Below are positions 55,714 through 63,589 of a DNA stretch of 64,000 nt, one piece after another. The first letter of the stretch is position 1. Each line of letters starts with the position of its first letter. The notes beneath the pieces were generated by a model, which worked only from the letters and a program-made list of their open reading frames with translations, did not search any database and was not told the DNA's origin. This stretch comes from Pararhodobacter zhoushanensis (GTDB lineage: Bacteria > Pseudomonadota > Alphaproteobacteria > Rhodobacterales > Rhodobacteraceae). Location: assembly GCF_025949695.1 (NCBI RefSeq), contig NZ_JAPDFL010000001.1, positions 3,971,501-4,035,500 on the forward strand. Reading direction: 5' to 3'. The position numbers and the translations under genes are program-made.

Positions 55714-56733
55714 ATGTCCGCCTTTCTGCGCCAACGCTGGCCCGAGACGATCATCGCCTTGCTGCTTGTCGCCGCCGCCTTGCGAGAGGCCGAAGTTGTC
55801 CTCGCGCCGCTGGTGCTGGCCTTCGTCACTGCGCTGGTGCTGGCCCCTGCCCAGAACGCCTTTCGCCGGATGGGCGCGCCCGCCGCCGCCGCTGCGCTGG
55901 CAACGCTGTTTCTGGCGCTGTCGGTGATTGCAGCGCTGATGCTGATCTTCCGGCCCTGGGTGGCCGATATCATCGCCGACTGGCCGCAAATGGTGCGCGA
56001 GCTGCGCTCGGCGGGGCTGGACCTGCGCAGCAAGCTGACCGGGTTGTTCAACCTGCAACGCGAGGTGATGGAGGCTATCGCCCCCGACAGCGCCGGTGCC
56101 GAGTCCGGCGGCGATGGCAGCGACCTGCCCTCTCTCGCCGATGCGGCCTGGCTGGCGCCGCAGGTGATGGCGCAGGCGCTGCTGTTTCTGGGCGGGTTGT
56201 TCTTTTTCCTGCTGGGCAAGGACCGGGCGTATGGTTGGGCCGAAGTCGCCGGGTTCACCCGCGCGGATTTCGAAAACGCCGAAGCGCGCGTTGCGCATTA
56301 CTTTGGCGCGGTGTCGCTGATCAACGCCGGGCTGGGGCTGGCGGTGGGGCTGGCCTTGACTGCCTATGGCCTGCCCGGTGCACCGGTCTGGGGCATGGTC
56401 GTGGCGCTGGCCAATTTCGTGATCTATCTCGGCCCGGCGGTGGTGGCCGGTGCCTTGTTGCTGGCCGGGACCGTCAGTTTTGACGGGTTCGCCGTGGTGG
56501 TTCCCGCTGCGATCTATCTGTCGATCAACCTGATCGAGGCGCAATTCGTCACCCCGATGGTTGTCGGCCAGCGCCTGAAACTGGACCCGCTGCTGGTGTT
56601 CTTGTCGCTGACGATCTGGCTGTGGCTGTGGGGGCCGATCGGCGGCATCGTCGCGATCCCGCTGGTGCTCTGGTCGCAGGCGCTGTGGAGCGCCGCTTCG
56701 CAGCGGCTGGCCTCTGATCCAAGCTATTCGTAA
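55714..56733 (+). CDS. AI-2E family (PerM-type) transporter
   Basis: 339 residues with about seven or eight membrane helices. The family block is the C-terminal GAPVWGMVVALANFVIYLGPAVVAGALLLAG, LIEAQFVTPMVVGQRLKLDPLLVFLSLTIWLWLWGPIGGIVAIPLVL. A soluble segment is at about 85-140. Family members export varied small molecules; AI-2 transport itself is not inferred. Flanked by terminators on both sides. Confidence 0.88.
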   Translation: MSAFLRQRWPETIIALLLVAAALREAEVVLAPLVLAFVTALVLAPAQNAFRRMGAPAAAAALATLFLALSVIAALMLIFRPWVADIIADWPQMVRELRSAGLDLRSKLTGLFNLQREVMEAIAPDSAGAESGGDGSDLPSLADAAWLAPQVMAQALLFLGGLFFFLLGKDRAYGWAEVAGFTRADFENAEARVAHYFGAVSLINAGLGLAVGLALTAYGLPGAPVWGMVVALANFVIYLGPAVVAGALLLAGTVSFDGFAVVVPAAIYLSINLIEAQFVTPMVVGQRLKLDPLLVFLSLTIWLWLWGPIGGIVAIPLVLWSQALWSAASQRLASDPSYS

Positions 56734-56754
56734 GGGATCATCACCGCAAAAGCC

Positions 56755-56788
56755 AAACACCGCGCAGGGCACGCCTTGCGCGGTGTTT
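56755..56788. terminator. Bidirectional terminator between convergent genes
   Basis: Perfect 12-bp stem AAACACCGCGCA/TGCGCGGTGTTT (56755-56766 with 56777-56788), flanked by A-rich and T-rich sides. It should stop transcription from both the permease gene and the histidine kinase operon. Confidence 0.8.
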
Positions 56789-56790
56789 GT

Positions 56791-58554
56791 TCAATCGCTG
56801 TCGCCCTCACGGTCGAGATCGAGATCGACATCCTCGACGATGGTTTCGCGCTCTGAGGGATCGAAGGCCTCGGCCTCGAACGTCAGGCGAAAGTCGTAGT
56901 AGTTGTCATCCACCAGCGTCTCGACCGTGCCACCGATCTGCGTGGCAAAGCCCGCGATCAGCGAGCGGCCCAGCCCGGAACCCACCACCTGATCGGGTGG
57001 GATGAACGGCGTGCCGCGCGTGTTGTTGACGCGCAGCATTGCTTCATCCTCGGTCAACGAGGTCAGGGCGATGTCCAGCTCGGCGCGGCCATCGTCCAGA
57101 CGCCCAATATATTTCAAGGCGTTGGTCACGGCCTCGCTGGCCAGCAACAACAGCGGCACCGCCTGATCGGGATACAAGAGCACCGGCGCATAGGTCTGGG
57201 TGATGTTGACGCTCCAGTCCTCGGTCGTGCCCGCCATGATGGTCGAGTCGATCACCGAGCGCAGCAGTTCATCGGCGCGGACCTGTGCGTTGTTCGTGCT
57301 GGAATAGAGCGCCCGGTGCACCGACGCGATGCTCATCACCCGGCCCTGCACCTCTTTCAGGGTGCGCCGCGCTTCGGGCGAATGGGCGCGCCGGATCTTC
57401 AGGTTCACAATCGAGGCGATCAGCTGCAGGTTGTTCTTGACCCGGTGGTGGACCTCTTTGAGCAGCACGTTCTTTTCGTGCACCATGTTCTCAAGCTCGG
57501 CCTCGTCATGCACCAGCTGGCTGGCCAGATCGGTCCAGGCCTCGTCAATCTCGGCCAGCTCTTGCGCCATACCCCGGCCATTCGACAGCGGCACAATGCG
57601 CCGGGAGCCCGAGAAAACCTTGAGATTGTTCTTCAGCCGCCGGATGTGCCGGATCACCAGCGCATTCACCGCGCCAAAGGCCACGATAAGCCCGACGCAC
57701 AGCATGAGCACCGGGAACAGCACCGGTGACAGGCGCGACCAGACGAAGGTCTCGCGCGGCCAGCTGCCAAGGGCGTAGATCACACCGGGAATGATGGGAA
57801 CGACAGCGAACATGCGGTCCTCGCCATCGACCGAATGCCCGGAAAACGCGTACTGGCGCGGACTGACCAGCGAGGTGAGCGCGCGCCCCACGGGCAGCGT
57901 GTTATCCAGCCGGTCGAACGCGCGATCCGCCGACAGCACAGCCCCGTCGGCGTTGAAGGTGACGATGTTCAGCGCGCCGTCGGTGCCCGCGCTGCCGGGA
58001 ATGCCGAAAATGCGCGAATGCGGCACAGAGACCGTAACGAAGCCCAGATATTCGGTGCCGCGATAGACGGGCGCTGCCGACACGATCACCGATGTGCCGC
58101 TGATCGAGCCATAGCCGCTGGCCAGAACCAACGGGCGGCGTTGTTCGTCCATGATCGGAAAGACGATGCCGTCGCGCATATCGCGCCCGACCCCTTCCGA
58201 GCCACATTGCAAAATGCCGTCAAGATCGGTGTAGCCCGCGAAGGAAAACTGTCGCGTGTATTGCACCAGCGTCTCGAACATGTCCGAGCAGCTGTCGCCC
58301 GTCCTGCCATCGGCGGCCATATGCGCCGCCAGTGTCGACACGGCCCCCGAAGCCGACGCGATTGCCAAGGCCTCACCGGCAGACGCCTCAGCCGTTGACG
58401 TCAGCAGGGCGGCTTCAAGGCGCCGTTGTTCTTCTGCCCCGATCTGGACGGCCTGAAACACGGCAATCGCCCCGATCGGCAGTAGCGCCACTGCCAGTGT
58501 CCCGGCGACCCGAGCCGCCAAGCCTCGGAACGGCCACCAGGATGTCTTTGTCAC
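56791..58554 (-). CDS. Membrane sensor histidine kinase, HisKA_2/HWE type, partner of the PhyR pathway
   Basis: 587 residues from the GTG at 58554 (GTGA overlap with ecfG). First membrane helix at about 12-32, a periplasmic sensor region (about 35-245) with a CHASE-like look, second helix at about 255-280, then the dimerisation box LLKEVHHRVKNNLQLIASIVNLKIRR with the phospho-His, and an ATPase domain (LLLASEAVTNALKYI as N-box, GSGLGRSLIAGFATQIGGTV as G-box). Kinases of this class phosphorylate PhyR. The ligand of the sensor domain is unknown. Confidence 0.87.
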   Translation of the reverse strand: MTKTSWWPFRGLAARVAGTLAVALLPIGAIAVFQAVQIGAEEQRRLEAALLTSTAEASAGEALAIASASGAVSTLAAHMAADGRTGDSCSDMFETLVQYTRQFSFAGYTDLDGILQCGSEGVGRDMRDGIVFPIMDEQRRPLVLASGYGSISGTSVIVSAAPVYRGTEYLGFVTVSVPHSRIFGIPGSAGTDGALNIVTFNADGAVLSADRAFDRLDNTLPVGRALTSLVSPRQYAFSGHSVDGEDRMFAVVPIIPGVIYALGSWPRETFVWSRLSPVLFPVLMLCVGLIVAFGAVNALVIRHIRRLKNNLKVFSGSRRIVPLSNGRGMAQELAEIDEAWTDLASQLVHDEAELENMVHEKNVLLKEVHHRVKNNLQLIASIVNLKIRRAHSPEARRTLKEVQGRVMSIASVHRALYSSTNNAQVRADELLRSVIDSTIMAGTTEDWSVNITQTYAPVLLYPDQAVPLLLLASEAVTNALKYIGRLDDGRAELDIALTSLTEDEAMLRVNNTRGTPFIPPDQVVGSGLGRSLIAGFATQIGGTVETLVDDNYYDFRLTFEAEAFDPSERETIVEDVDLDLDREGDSD

Positions 58555-59126
58555 GCGATCAGCCGCCCCTGTGCACCGGAATTGACGATAGCCGTTGTGA
58601 CACGGTCCGTCATGTCGGCATAGCCCTCTTCGCCGGTATGCATCAGTTCGGCAAGCCGCGCACGGCCCCGGTTGGCACGGCTCTTGATCGTGCCGACCGC
58701 AACGCCGCACATATCGGCCGCCTCTTCATACGAAAAGCCCGATGCCCCGACCAGCGCCAGCGCTTCGCGCTGTTCGACCGGCAATTTGGCAAAAGCCTCA
58801 AAGAACTCACCCAGCTGCAACCGGCCATCATGCGCGGGTTTGACCGACAGCTGCGAGGCGGCGATCCCGTCGGGATCAGACACTTCGCGCGAGCGTTTGC
58901 GGCGCAGCGAATAGAACGTGTTGCGCAGGATGGTGAAGAGCCACGCCTGCATGTTCGTGCCAACCTGGAAGCTTTCGATGTTCTTCCAGGCTTTCATCAC
59001 CGCTTCTTGTACCAGATCGTCAGCTTCGGCACCGTTGCGCGTCAAGGACAACGCAAAGGCCCGCATCGGTCCGAGGTGATTGACCAGATCGTCTCTCGGA
59101 TCGATCTGTGGCGTGTCATTGGCCAT
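58551..59126 (-). CDS. ecfG: General stress sigma factor EcfG
   Basis: 191 residues, ECF15-type. Region 2 (PMRAFALSLTRNGAEADDLVQEAVMKAWKNIESFQVGTNMQAWLFTILRN, residues ~19-70) and region 4 (LPVEQREALALVGASGFSYEEAADMCGVAVGTIKSRANRGRARL) are both intact. It recognises GGAAC-N16-CGTT promoters. An 11-base overlap with nepR and the adjacent phyR give the standard partner-switching locus. Confidence 0.95.
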   Translation of the reverse strand: MANDTPQIDPRDDLVNHLGPMRAFALSLTRNGAEADDLVQEAVMKAWKNIESFQVGTNMQAWLFTILRNTFYSLRRKRSREVSDPDGIAASQLSVKPAHDGRLQLGEFFEAFAKLPVEQREALALVGASGFSYEEAADMCGVAVGTIKSRANRGRARLAELMHTGEEGYADMTDRVTTAIVNSGAQGRLIA

Positions 59127-59274
59127 TCATGTGCTCTCCGTCCTGATCACGGAGTTGACGCAGAAGATCGAGGAACCGATCCGGAACCTTTTCATCCGCG
59201 CGCTCTTTGAACGCCCGGCGAAGATTCTCTGAAATCTGGTCCTCGATGTCGTGTTGATTTGTTTCTTGATCCAT
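59116..59274 (-). CDS. nepR: Anti-sigma factor NepR
   Basis: 52 residues. The NepR core is IEDQISENLRRAFKERADEKVPDRFLDLLRQLRD, two amphipathic helices that bind EcfG and, under stress, phosphorylated PhyR. Start ATG 59274 (MDQETNQ) with GAAGGGC upstream; longer in-frame extensions run through the promoter and are dropped. Cotranscribed with ecfG. Confidence 0.93.
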   Translation of the reverse strand: MDQETNQHDIEDQISENLRRAFKERADEKVPDRFLDLLRQLRDQDGEHMNGQ

Positions 59275-59325
59275 GTGCCCTTCTCGGGATGCGTGCCTGT
59301 GGCGCAAAAAAGTTGTACGTCGTTT

Positions 59326-59357
59326 GGAACCGAACGTCCTGAGCCGCGTTTGGTTCC
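59326..59357. promoter_or_regulatory. Overlapping divergent EcfG promoters of phyR and nepR-ecfG
   Basis: Plus strand: GGAAC 59326-59330, 16-base spacer, CGTT 59347-59350 (toward phyR). Minus strand: GGAAC 59357-59353, 16-base spacer, CGTT 59336-59333 (toward nepR). Both are exact consensus matches, interleaved within 32 bases, so two RNA polymerases could not occupy them at once. Confidence 0.85.
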
Positions 59358-59386
59358 AAGAAAATTCGCGAAAGGACTGATAAAAA

Positions 59387-60199
59387 ATGCCGACCTCCCA
59401 GAAGGAGCAGTTCCTCTCTGTCATCGTCGCTGATCTGCTGCCGTTCCTGCGCCGTTACGCGCGTGCCCTCAGTGGAAACCAGTCCACCGGCGACCGCTAT
59501 GCAGCCGCCACGCTTGAAGCTTTGCTGACTGATCGTTCGGTGTTCGACGAAGGGCATTCGCACAAGGTTGCGCTGTTCAAGTCGTTTCATGCGATCTGGT
59601 CCACCTCTGGTGCCCTGACCGAAAGCACCGATAGCGGTATCTCTGCGCGCGCCCAACGCCATTTGTCGCGTCTGGCACCCAACACCCGTGAAGTGCTGCT
59701 TCTGCGCACCATCGAGGAATTCACCGAAGACGAGATCGCCGAGATCATGGGCGTCGAGAAAAGCGAAGTGACCGAGCTGTACCGCATCGCCCTGCGCGAC
59801 ATGGAAGACAGCATCGCCGGCCGCGTCCTGATTATCGAGGATGAGGCAATCATCGCGCTGGATCTGCAATCCATCGTCGCCGACATGGGCCACCGGATCA
59901 CCGGTGTCGCGCCGACCCACAAAGCTGCAACGGCCTTGTTTGGCAAGGAACGCCCGGATCTGATCCTGTCGGACATCCAGTTGGCCGACGGCTCGTCGGG
60001 CATCGAGGCCGTGAACGAGATCCTCAAAAGCGCCGCCGATGTGCCGGTGATCTTCATCACCGCCTTCCCCGAGCGTCTGCTGACCGGCGACCGGCCCGAG
60101 CCTGCGTTTGTCATCACCAAACCCTATACCGAAGAACAGGTTCGCTCGGCGGTCAGCCAGGCGATGTTCTTCGCATCGACCGAAACACTGCGCGCCTGA
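59387..60199 (+). CDS. phyR: General stress response anti-anti-sigma regulator PhyR
   Basis: 270 residues. The N-terminal sigma-like domain (about 1-135: DLLPFLRRYARALSGNQSTGDRYAAATLEALL, LSRLAPNTREVLLLRTIEEFTEDEIAEIMGV) mimics EcfG to sequester NepR. The C-terminal receiver (about 143-265: RVLIIEDEAIIALDLQSIV, phospho-Asp in LILSDIQLADGSSG, Thr/Lys in VIFITAF and FVITKPYT) controls it. Divergent from nepR-ecfG. Confidence 0.96.
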   Translation: MPTSQKEQFLSVIVADLLPFLRRYARALSGNQSTGDRYAAATLEALLTDRSVFDEGHSHKVALFKSFHAIWSTSGALTESTDSGISARAQRHLSRLAPNTREVLLLRTIEEFTEDEIAEIMGVEKSEVTELYRIALRDMEDSIAGRVLIIEDEAIIALDLQSIVADMGHRITGVAPTHKAATALFGKERPDLILSDIQLADGSSGIEAVNEILKSAADVPVIFITAFPERLLTGDRPEPAFVITKPYTEEQVRSAVSQAMFFASTETLRA

Positions 60200-60230
60200 T
60201 CCGGCATTTGCAGTCCATTTTATCGCATGA

Positions 60231-60259
60231 GGGCGCCCTTCGGGGCGCCCTTATTTGTT
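60231..60259 (+). terminator. Intrinsic terminator of phyR
   Basis: Perfect GGGCGCCC-TTCG-GGGCGCCC hairpin (60231-60250) followed by TTATTTGTT. Confidence 0.9.
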
Positions 60260-60286
60260 ACAGCGCGGAAGGCGACGGAAAAGAAC

Positions 60287-60312
60287 GCCCCGCGCCCGTC
60301 TGGACGCGGGGC
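60287..60312 (-). terminator. Intrinsic terminator of the Dps gene
   Basis: Stem GCCCCGCG/CGCGGGGC (60287-60294 with 60305-60312) followed on the minus strand by GTTCTTTTCC. Confidence 0.75.
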
Positions 60313-60368
60313 AGTTTTACAAGCCCGAGCGGTTGTACGAGGGATCGATCGGAGCCTGCACCAGACCG

Positions 60369-60866
60369 TCAGTGTGCGATCATCGACCGCAACATCCACG
60401 CGGCCTTTTCGTGAACCGTCGACCGGGCAGTCGCCAGATCGGCCGTCACCGGATCCTTCGCCTTTTCGGCAATCTCGACCAACTCGTGCGACAGACGCGC
60501 CAGCGCCTCGTGCCGGTCTTTGAGCATTTCGACCATCTTTTCGGCCGTCGCCGGTGCCGCGTCCTTTTTGGGCGCGTCGGGATTCACCAGCCCACCGGGC
60601 TGGATCGGCGCCAGTTGACCAAGGGCACGGATACGCTCGGCCAGCACGTCGGTCGCGTTGAACAGCTCGCCGTATTGTCCTTCGGTCAGCATGTGGACAG
60701 AGTAGAACATCGGACCTTCGATGTTCCAATGCACTTCATGCGTGCGGATCAGCAGATCATAGGTGCCCGACAGCAGTTGTGTCAGGGATTCCGCGACTTT
60801 TTCGGGGTTCTTGACGCCCGTGTTCACTTTGGTGGCGTCGGGCGTGATGGTGCGAAGATCTTTCAT
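60369..60866 (-). CDS. dps: Dps/ferritin-like DNA-protection protein
   Basis: 165 residues, four-helix Dps fold. Ferroxidase ligands in LLIRTHEVHWNIEGPMFYSVHMLTEGQYGELFNATDVLAERIRAL (H-x..., D, E pattern at about 40-85). C-terminal helices LKDRHEALARLSHELVEIAEK and STVHEKAAWMLRSMIA. It stores iron and protects DNA under starvation and oxidative stress. Next to the phyR locus, but I see no GGAAC/CGTT promoter directly upstream of it. Confidence 0.9.
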   Translation of the reverse strand: MKDLRTITPDATKVNTGVKNPEKVAESLTQLLSGTYDLLIRTHEVHWNIEGPMFYSVHMLTEGQYGELFNATDVLAERIRALGQLAPIQPGGLVNPDAPKKDAAPATAEKMVEMLKDRHEALARLSHELVEIAEKAKDPVTADLATARSTVHEKAAWMLRSMIAH

Positions 60867-60988
60867 GGTGTTTCTCCTCAGACTGGTCTCAGGGCGCTGA
60901 AAAAGCAGGGGGCGAGCACACTGCCCGCCCCTTGATTGGTCAGCCTTTCAGGACGGTCGTCAGGCTGACTGAGCCTTGGACGGGCGCG

Positions 60989-61162
60989 TCAGACTGGCGG
61001 CTGACCGCGTACGGCGCGGGCAATCAGGGCGATGACGAACAGCGCCAGGAAGATAACGAACAGGATTTTCGCGATCCCGGCCGACGCGGTGGCGATGCCG
61101 CCAAACCCGAAGACGGCAGCGATGATGGCGATGACAAAGAACGTGAGGGCCCAACCGAGCAT
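60989..61162 (-). CDS. DUF1328/YtjA-family small membrane protein
   Basis: 57 residues, too short for usual gene-length cut-offs but clear on inspection. It reads [20 protein letters not shown], then the family loop [15 protein letters not shown], a second helix [15 protein letters not shown] and the tail VRGQPPV. AAGGAGA precedes the ATG. Homologues are stress-induced inner-membrane proteins of unknown function. A GGAAC-N17-TGTT promoter candidate lies upstream. Confidence 0.88.
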   Translation of the reverse strand: MLGWALTFFVIAIIAAVFGFGGIATASAGIAKILFVIFLALFVIALIARAVRGQPPV

Positions 61163-61215
61163 GGCAGTTCTCCTTTGAAAATGTGGCGAGCAAAATGCCC
61201 GACCTTCACCACATC

Positions 61216-61241
61216 AACAGGGGCCTGCGACAATTGGTTCC
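61216..61241 (-). promoter_or_regulatory. Candidate EcfG promoter of the YtjA-family gene
   Basis: On the minus strand GGAAC (61241-61237), 17-base spacer, TGTT (61219-61216), about 55 bases upstream of the ATG. Confidence 0.45.
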
Positions 61242-61265
61242 GAAAAAAGAGTCTGCCTGCGGCGT

Positions 61266-61290
61266 GGAACCCGAAGCGCGCTGACGCGTT
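61266..61290 (+). promoter_or_regulatory. EcfG promoter of the ElaB/YqjD-like gene
   Basis: GGAAC (61266-61270), 16-base spacer, CGTT (61287-61290), 40 bases before the ATG at 61330. Exact consensus. Confidence 0.75.
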
Positions 61291-61329
61291 TTACCACCAG
61301 ACGTGGAAACGCATTCAAAGGAGGCCACC

Positions 61330-61674
61330 ATGGCCAGAACGACCCAGCCTAGCACTGCCGACCTGAAGAAAGAATTCGACACTCTGAAAGCGGACCTCGG
61401 CGCGCTGACCAGTGAATTGCGGGCCTTTGCTTCGGCGCAGGAACGCTCGATGAGCCAGCGCGCGGCGGACACGGCGGCCTCGGTGCGCGACACCGCAGGC
61501 TCGGTGACCGCCTCGGTCCGTGAAACCGGTGAAAAGCAGTTGCAAAACCTGCGCTCGACGGCGGAAACCGTCGCAGGGAACGCGGAAGACCTGCTCAAGG
61601 AGCACCCCGCAGGTGCCGTCGCCGGCGCCGCTGCGGTGGGCTTTCTCGTCGGCGCTCTGGCGACGCGCCGCTGA
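61330..61674 (+). CDS. ElaB/YqjD/DUF883-like membrane-anchored protein
   Basis: 114 residues. A long helical, coiled-coil-prone region (about 8-90: LKKEFDTLKADLGALTSELRAF, then ASVRDTAGSVTASVRETGEKQLQNLRSTAETVA) is followed by a C-terminal membrane helix (EHPAGAVAGAAAVGFLVGALATRR), as in tail-anchored ribosome-associated YqjD/ElaB. RBS AAAGGAGG. An exact EcfG promoter precedes it. The stop touches the next gene's start. Confidence 0.88.
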   Translation: MARTTQPSTADLKKEFDTLKADLGALTSELRAFASAQERSMSQRAADTAASVRDTAGSVTASVRETGEKQLQNLRSTAETVAGNAEDLLKEHPAGAVAGAAAVGFLVGALATRR

Positions 61675-61979
61675 TGCTGCCTGATCCCCGTCACATCGCT
61701 AAAACGGCGGTCGTCGGGGCCCTCGGCCTCGCCCTCACCGGGGCGGGGCTGGTTTTGCTGCTGCGCGCTGTCTGGATCGCTCTGGTCTTCGCCTGGGGCC
61801 CGATGTGGACCGCCGCGGCCATGGGCGGTGCGCTGCTGATCATCGGCGGCGCGACTCTGGCCCTGCTGATGCGCCGGCCCCGTCGCCTGCCGCCGCCCCC
61901 GGCAAGCCCCCTGACCGCGGTAATCGCCGCCTTCGCGCAAGGCTATGGCTCCGCTCAGGCGTTGAAGTCCCGCCGCTGA
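61674..61979 (+). CDS. Phage-holin-family-like membrane protein
   Basis: 101 residues. Two hydrophobic helices (about 12-40: AVVGALGLALTGAGLVLLLRAVWIALVF, and 43-65: MWTAAAMGGALLIIGGATLALLM), then an Arg/Pro-rich loop and a helical tail. Such proteins commonly follow YqjD-type genes (YqjE-like). TGATG coupling with the preceding gene. It is not evidence for a prophage. Confidence 0.7.
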   Translation: MLPDPRHIAKTAVVGALGLALTGAGLVLLLRAVWIALVFAWGPMWTAAAMGGALLIIGGATLALLMRRPRRLPPPPASPLTAVIAAFAQGYGSAQALKSRR

Positions 61980-61992
61980 CGGGCCAGCAGAA

Positions 61993-62109
61993 AGGGGGGC
62001 CTTCAGCCCCCTCTTTGGCTAAAGCCAAATTCACCCCCGAGGATATTTAGAGCATAAAGTTGGGCTTAACCTTTCGTTAACCATGTCCAACTTTATGCCT
62101 GAAATATCC
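61993..62109 (+). repeat. Complete GGATATTT-family inverted repeat with double TTAA box
   Basis: It lies between convergent genes. A GGGGGGC/GCCCCC hairpin and TTTGGCT/AGCCAAA (about 62014-62029) come first. The arms GGATATTT (62041-62048) plus GCATAAAGTTGG (62052-62063) pair with CCAACTTTATGC (62087-62098) plus AAATATCC (62102-62109). Loop: TTAA 62066-62069 and TTAA 62077-62080, seven bases apart, the second within TTAACCAT. The stem sequence differs from other copies in both arms together. GC-rich stems continue to about 62190. Confidence 0.85.
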
Positions 62110-62200
62110 CGGGGGCGGGCCGGAACGGCCCGGCGGGGGCAGCGCCCCCGAGCGGCGCGAGCCCCCTCGATGGGGGCGAGCGCCGCCCCTGCCTTATCGG

Positions 62201-63514
62201 TCAGTTCAGCGCACCGGCGCGACGCAGCACGTCCGCGAAAGCGCGGGTGTCGACGGCAAGATGCGACGACGACATCTGCGGGAACGGCGGCTGCGCGTCG
62301 AAGAACTGGCTGTCCACCGCGATCAGCCGCCACTCGCCGTTGATCTGGTGCAGGATCGGCGACCCGCTGTCGCCCCGGGTGGTGTCGCAGGTATGGATCA
62401 TCGAGCCGTCACGATAGGCCGTGAGGATCCGGCATTCCATATGCCCCGACATATACCCGCCGGTATCCCAGCTATAGCCCGCCTGGCTCACCATGAACGT
62501 CCCGGCGCTGATCGCCGACAAGTCGGTCTTGTCGAACACATAGGGCCGCACAAAGCCGATTTCGGTGCCCAGATCGCGGTCCAGCGTCAGGATCGCCCAG
62601 TCGTCGCCGTTGCCCCCGTTGGGCGGGGCGCTTTGGTCCGAGTAGTCCGGCGCGACCACGCTGCTGATCACACCGGCGCGGCCTTGCTCGGCATCCCCGC
62701 GCGCCCCGGCGCGGAAGCTGACCACTTTGGCCATCGCGCCATTCTCGCCCTGCAGGCAATGCGCCGCCGTCGCGATCAGGCGCGGACCGATCAGCGTTGC
62801 GGTGCACGAGCCATCCTCGAGCGTCAGCAGCCCAACCGCGCGCCACGGCATTTGCGTCACATCGACCAGCACGCGGTCGTCATGGCCAAAGTAATGGTCG
62901 CGCCCGGTCACAGGCCGATCCCGGCCCACGCAATCGGCGGTGTCGGTATAGGCCCGGCACGATCCGCGCCCGCTGCCCGGCTCTTCGCAGATACCGTTGA
63001 ACGCGGTTTCGCAATTGTTCGTGCGGTTGCGCAGGAAAGCCGCCGCCGCGCAATCCGATGTATCGGTGCCCGAGGTGCAGGCGCCCGTGCCGATCCCCGG
63101 CTCGTCGCATTCGTTGTCACGCGACCAGCGGCAACTCTCGTCGCCGCCGATTGACAGCGCCCGGCAATCGGACGCGTCGGTGCCCGGCGAGCACGCCCCG
63201 GTGCCGCCAAAGTTGACATCGTCGCATTCACGGTCATTGGCCCAGCGGCAGCTGTCGGTACCCAGCGAGGCCCGCACGGCCGAGGGCACCGCGTCCATCA
63301 GCCGCTGCCACGCCGCGGCCTCGGCCCGGCAATCATTGGCGTCGGTGCCATTGTCGCAGGCCCCGGTCCCCTGATAGCGCGCTTCATCGCATTCGTTGTC
63401 ATTCGCCCAGCGGCAGGTGTTTTCCTGCGCCAGTGCCGCCCCCGGCAGCCCGATCATCAGGCTGACGCCAAGGGCAAGACCCAAACGGGTCAAAGAAAGA
63501 TTGGAAAAACGCAT
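62201..63514 (-). CDS. Secreted trypsin-like serine protease with four Cys-rich N-terminal repeats
   Basis: 437 residues. Signal peptide with cleavage about residue 29 (GLPGAALA-Q). Four ~30-residue repeats (33-62, 88-117, 127-155, 167-195) follow the pattern C-R-W-A-N-D-x-E-C-D...GTGAC-x2-GTD-x2-DC. The fourth is divergent (NNCETAFNGICEEPG). The S1 protease domain (about 215-437) has His252 in ATAAHCL, Asp in NGDDWAIL and Ser383 in TRGDSGSPIL. Probably exported to the periplasm or outside. The repeats resemble calcium/disulfide modules, but no named family is assigned. Confidence 0.82.
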   Translation of the reverse strand: MRFSNLSLTRLGLALGVSLMIGLPGAALAQENTCRWANDNECDEARYQGTGACDNGTDANDCRAEAAAWQRLMDAVPSAVRASLGTDSCRWANDRECDDVNFGGTGACSPGTDASDCRALSIGGDESCRWSRDNECDEPGIGTGACTSGTDTSDCAAAAFLRNRTNNCETAFNGICEEPGSGRGSCRAYTDTADCVGRDRPVTGRDHYFGHDDRVLVDVTQMPWRAVGLLTLEDGSCTATLIGPRLIATAAHCLQGENGAMAKVVSFRAGARGDAEQGRAGVISSVVAPDYSDQSAPPNGGNGDDWAILTLDRDLGTEIGFVRPYVFDKTDLSAISAGTFMVSQAGYSWDTGGYMSGHMECRILTAYRDGSMIHTCDTTRGDSGSPILHQINGEWRLIAVDSQFFDAQPPFPQMSSSHLAVDTRAFADVLRRAGALN

Positions 63515-63589
63515 GGGGTCCCCCCGGAAATACGCATCGGCAAAATATTCTGGTCGCCCCCCGGCACAATAGCCGGGGGCGGAACGTGC

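Noticed and set aside
61674..61979. Holin-like protein as a sign of a prophage
   Set aside because: No phage genes nearby; it is coupled to a YqjD-like gene, the ordinary chromosomal YqjD-YqjE type arrangement.
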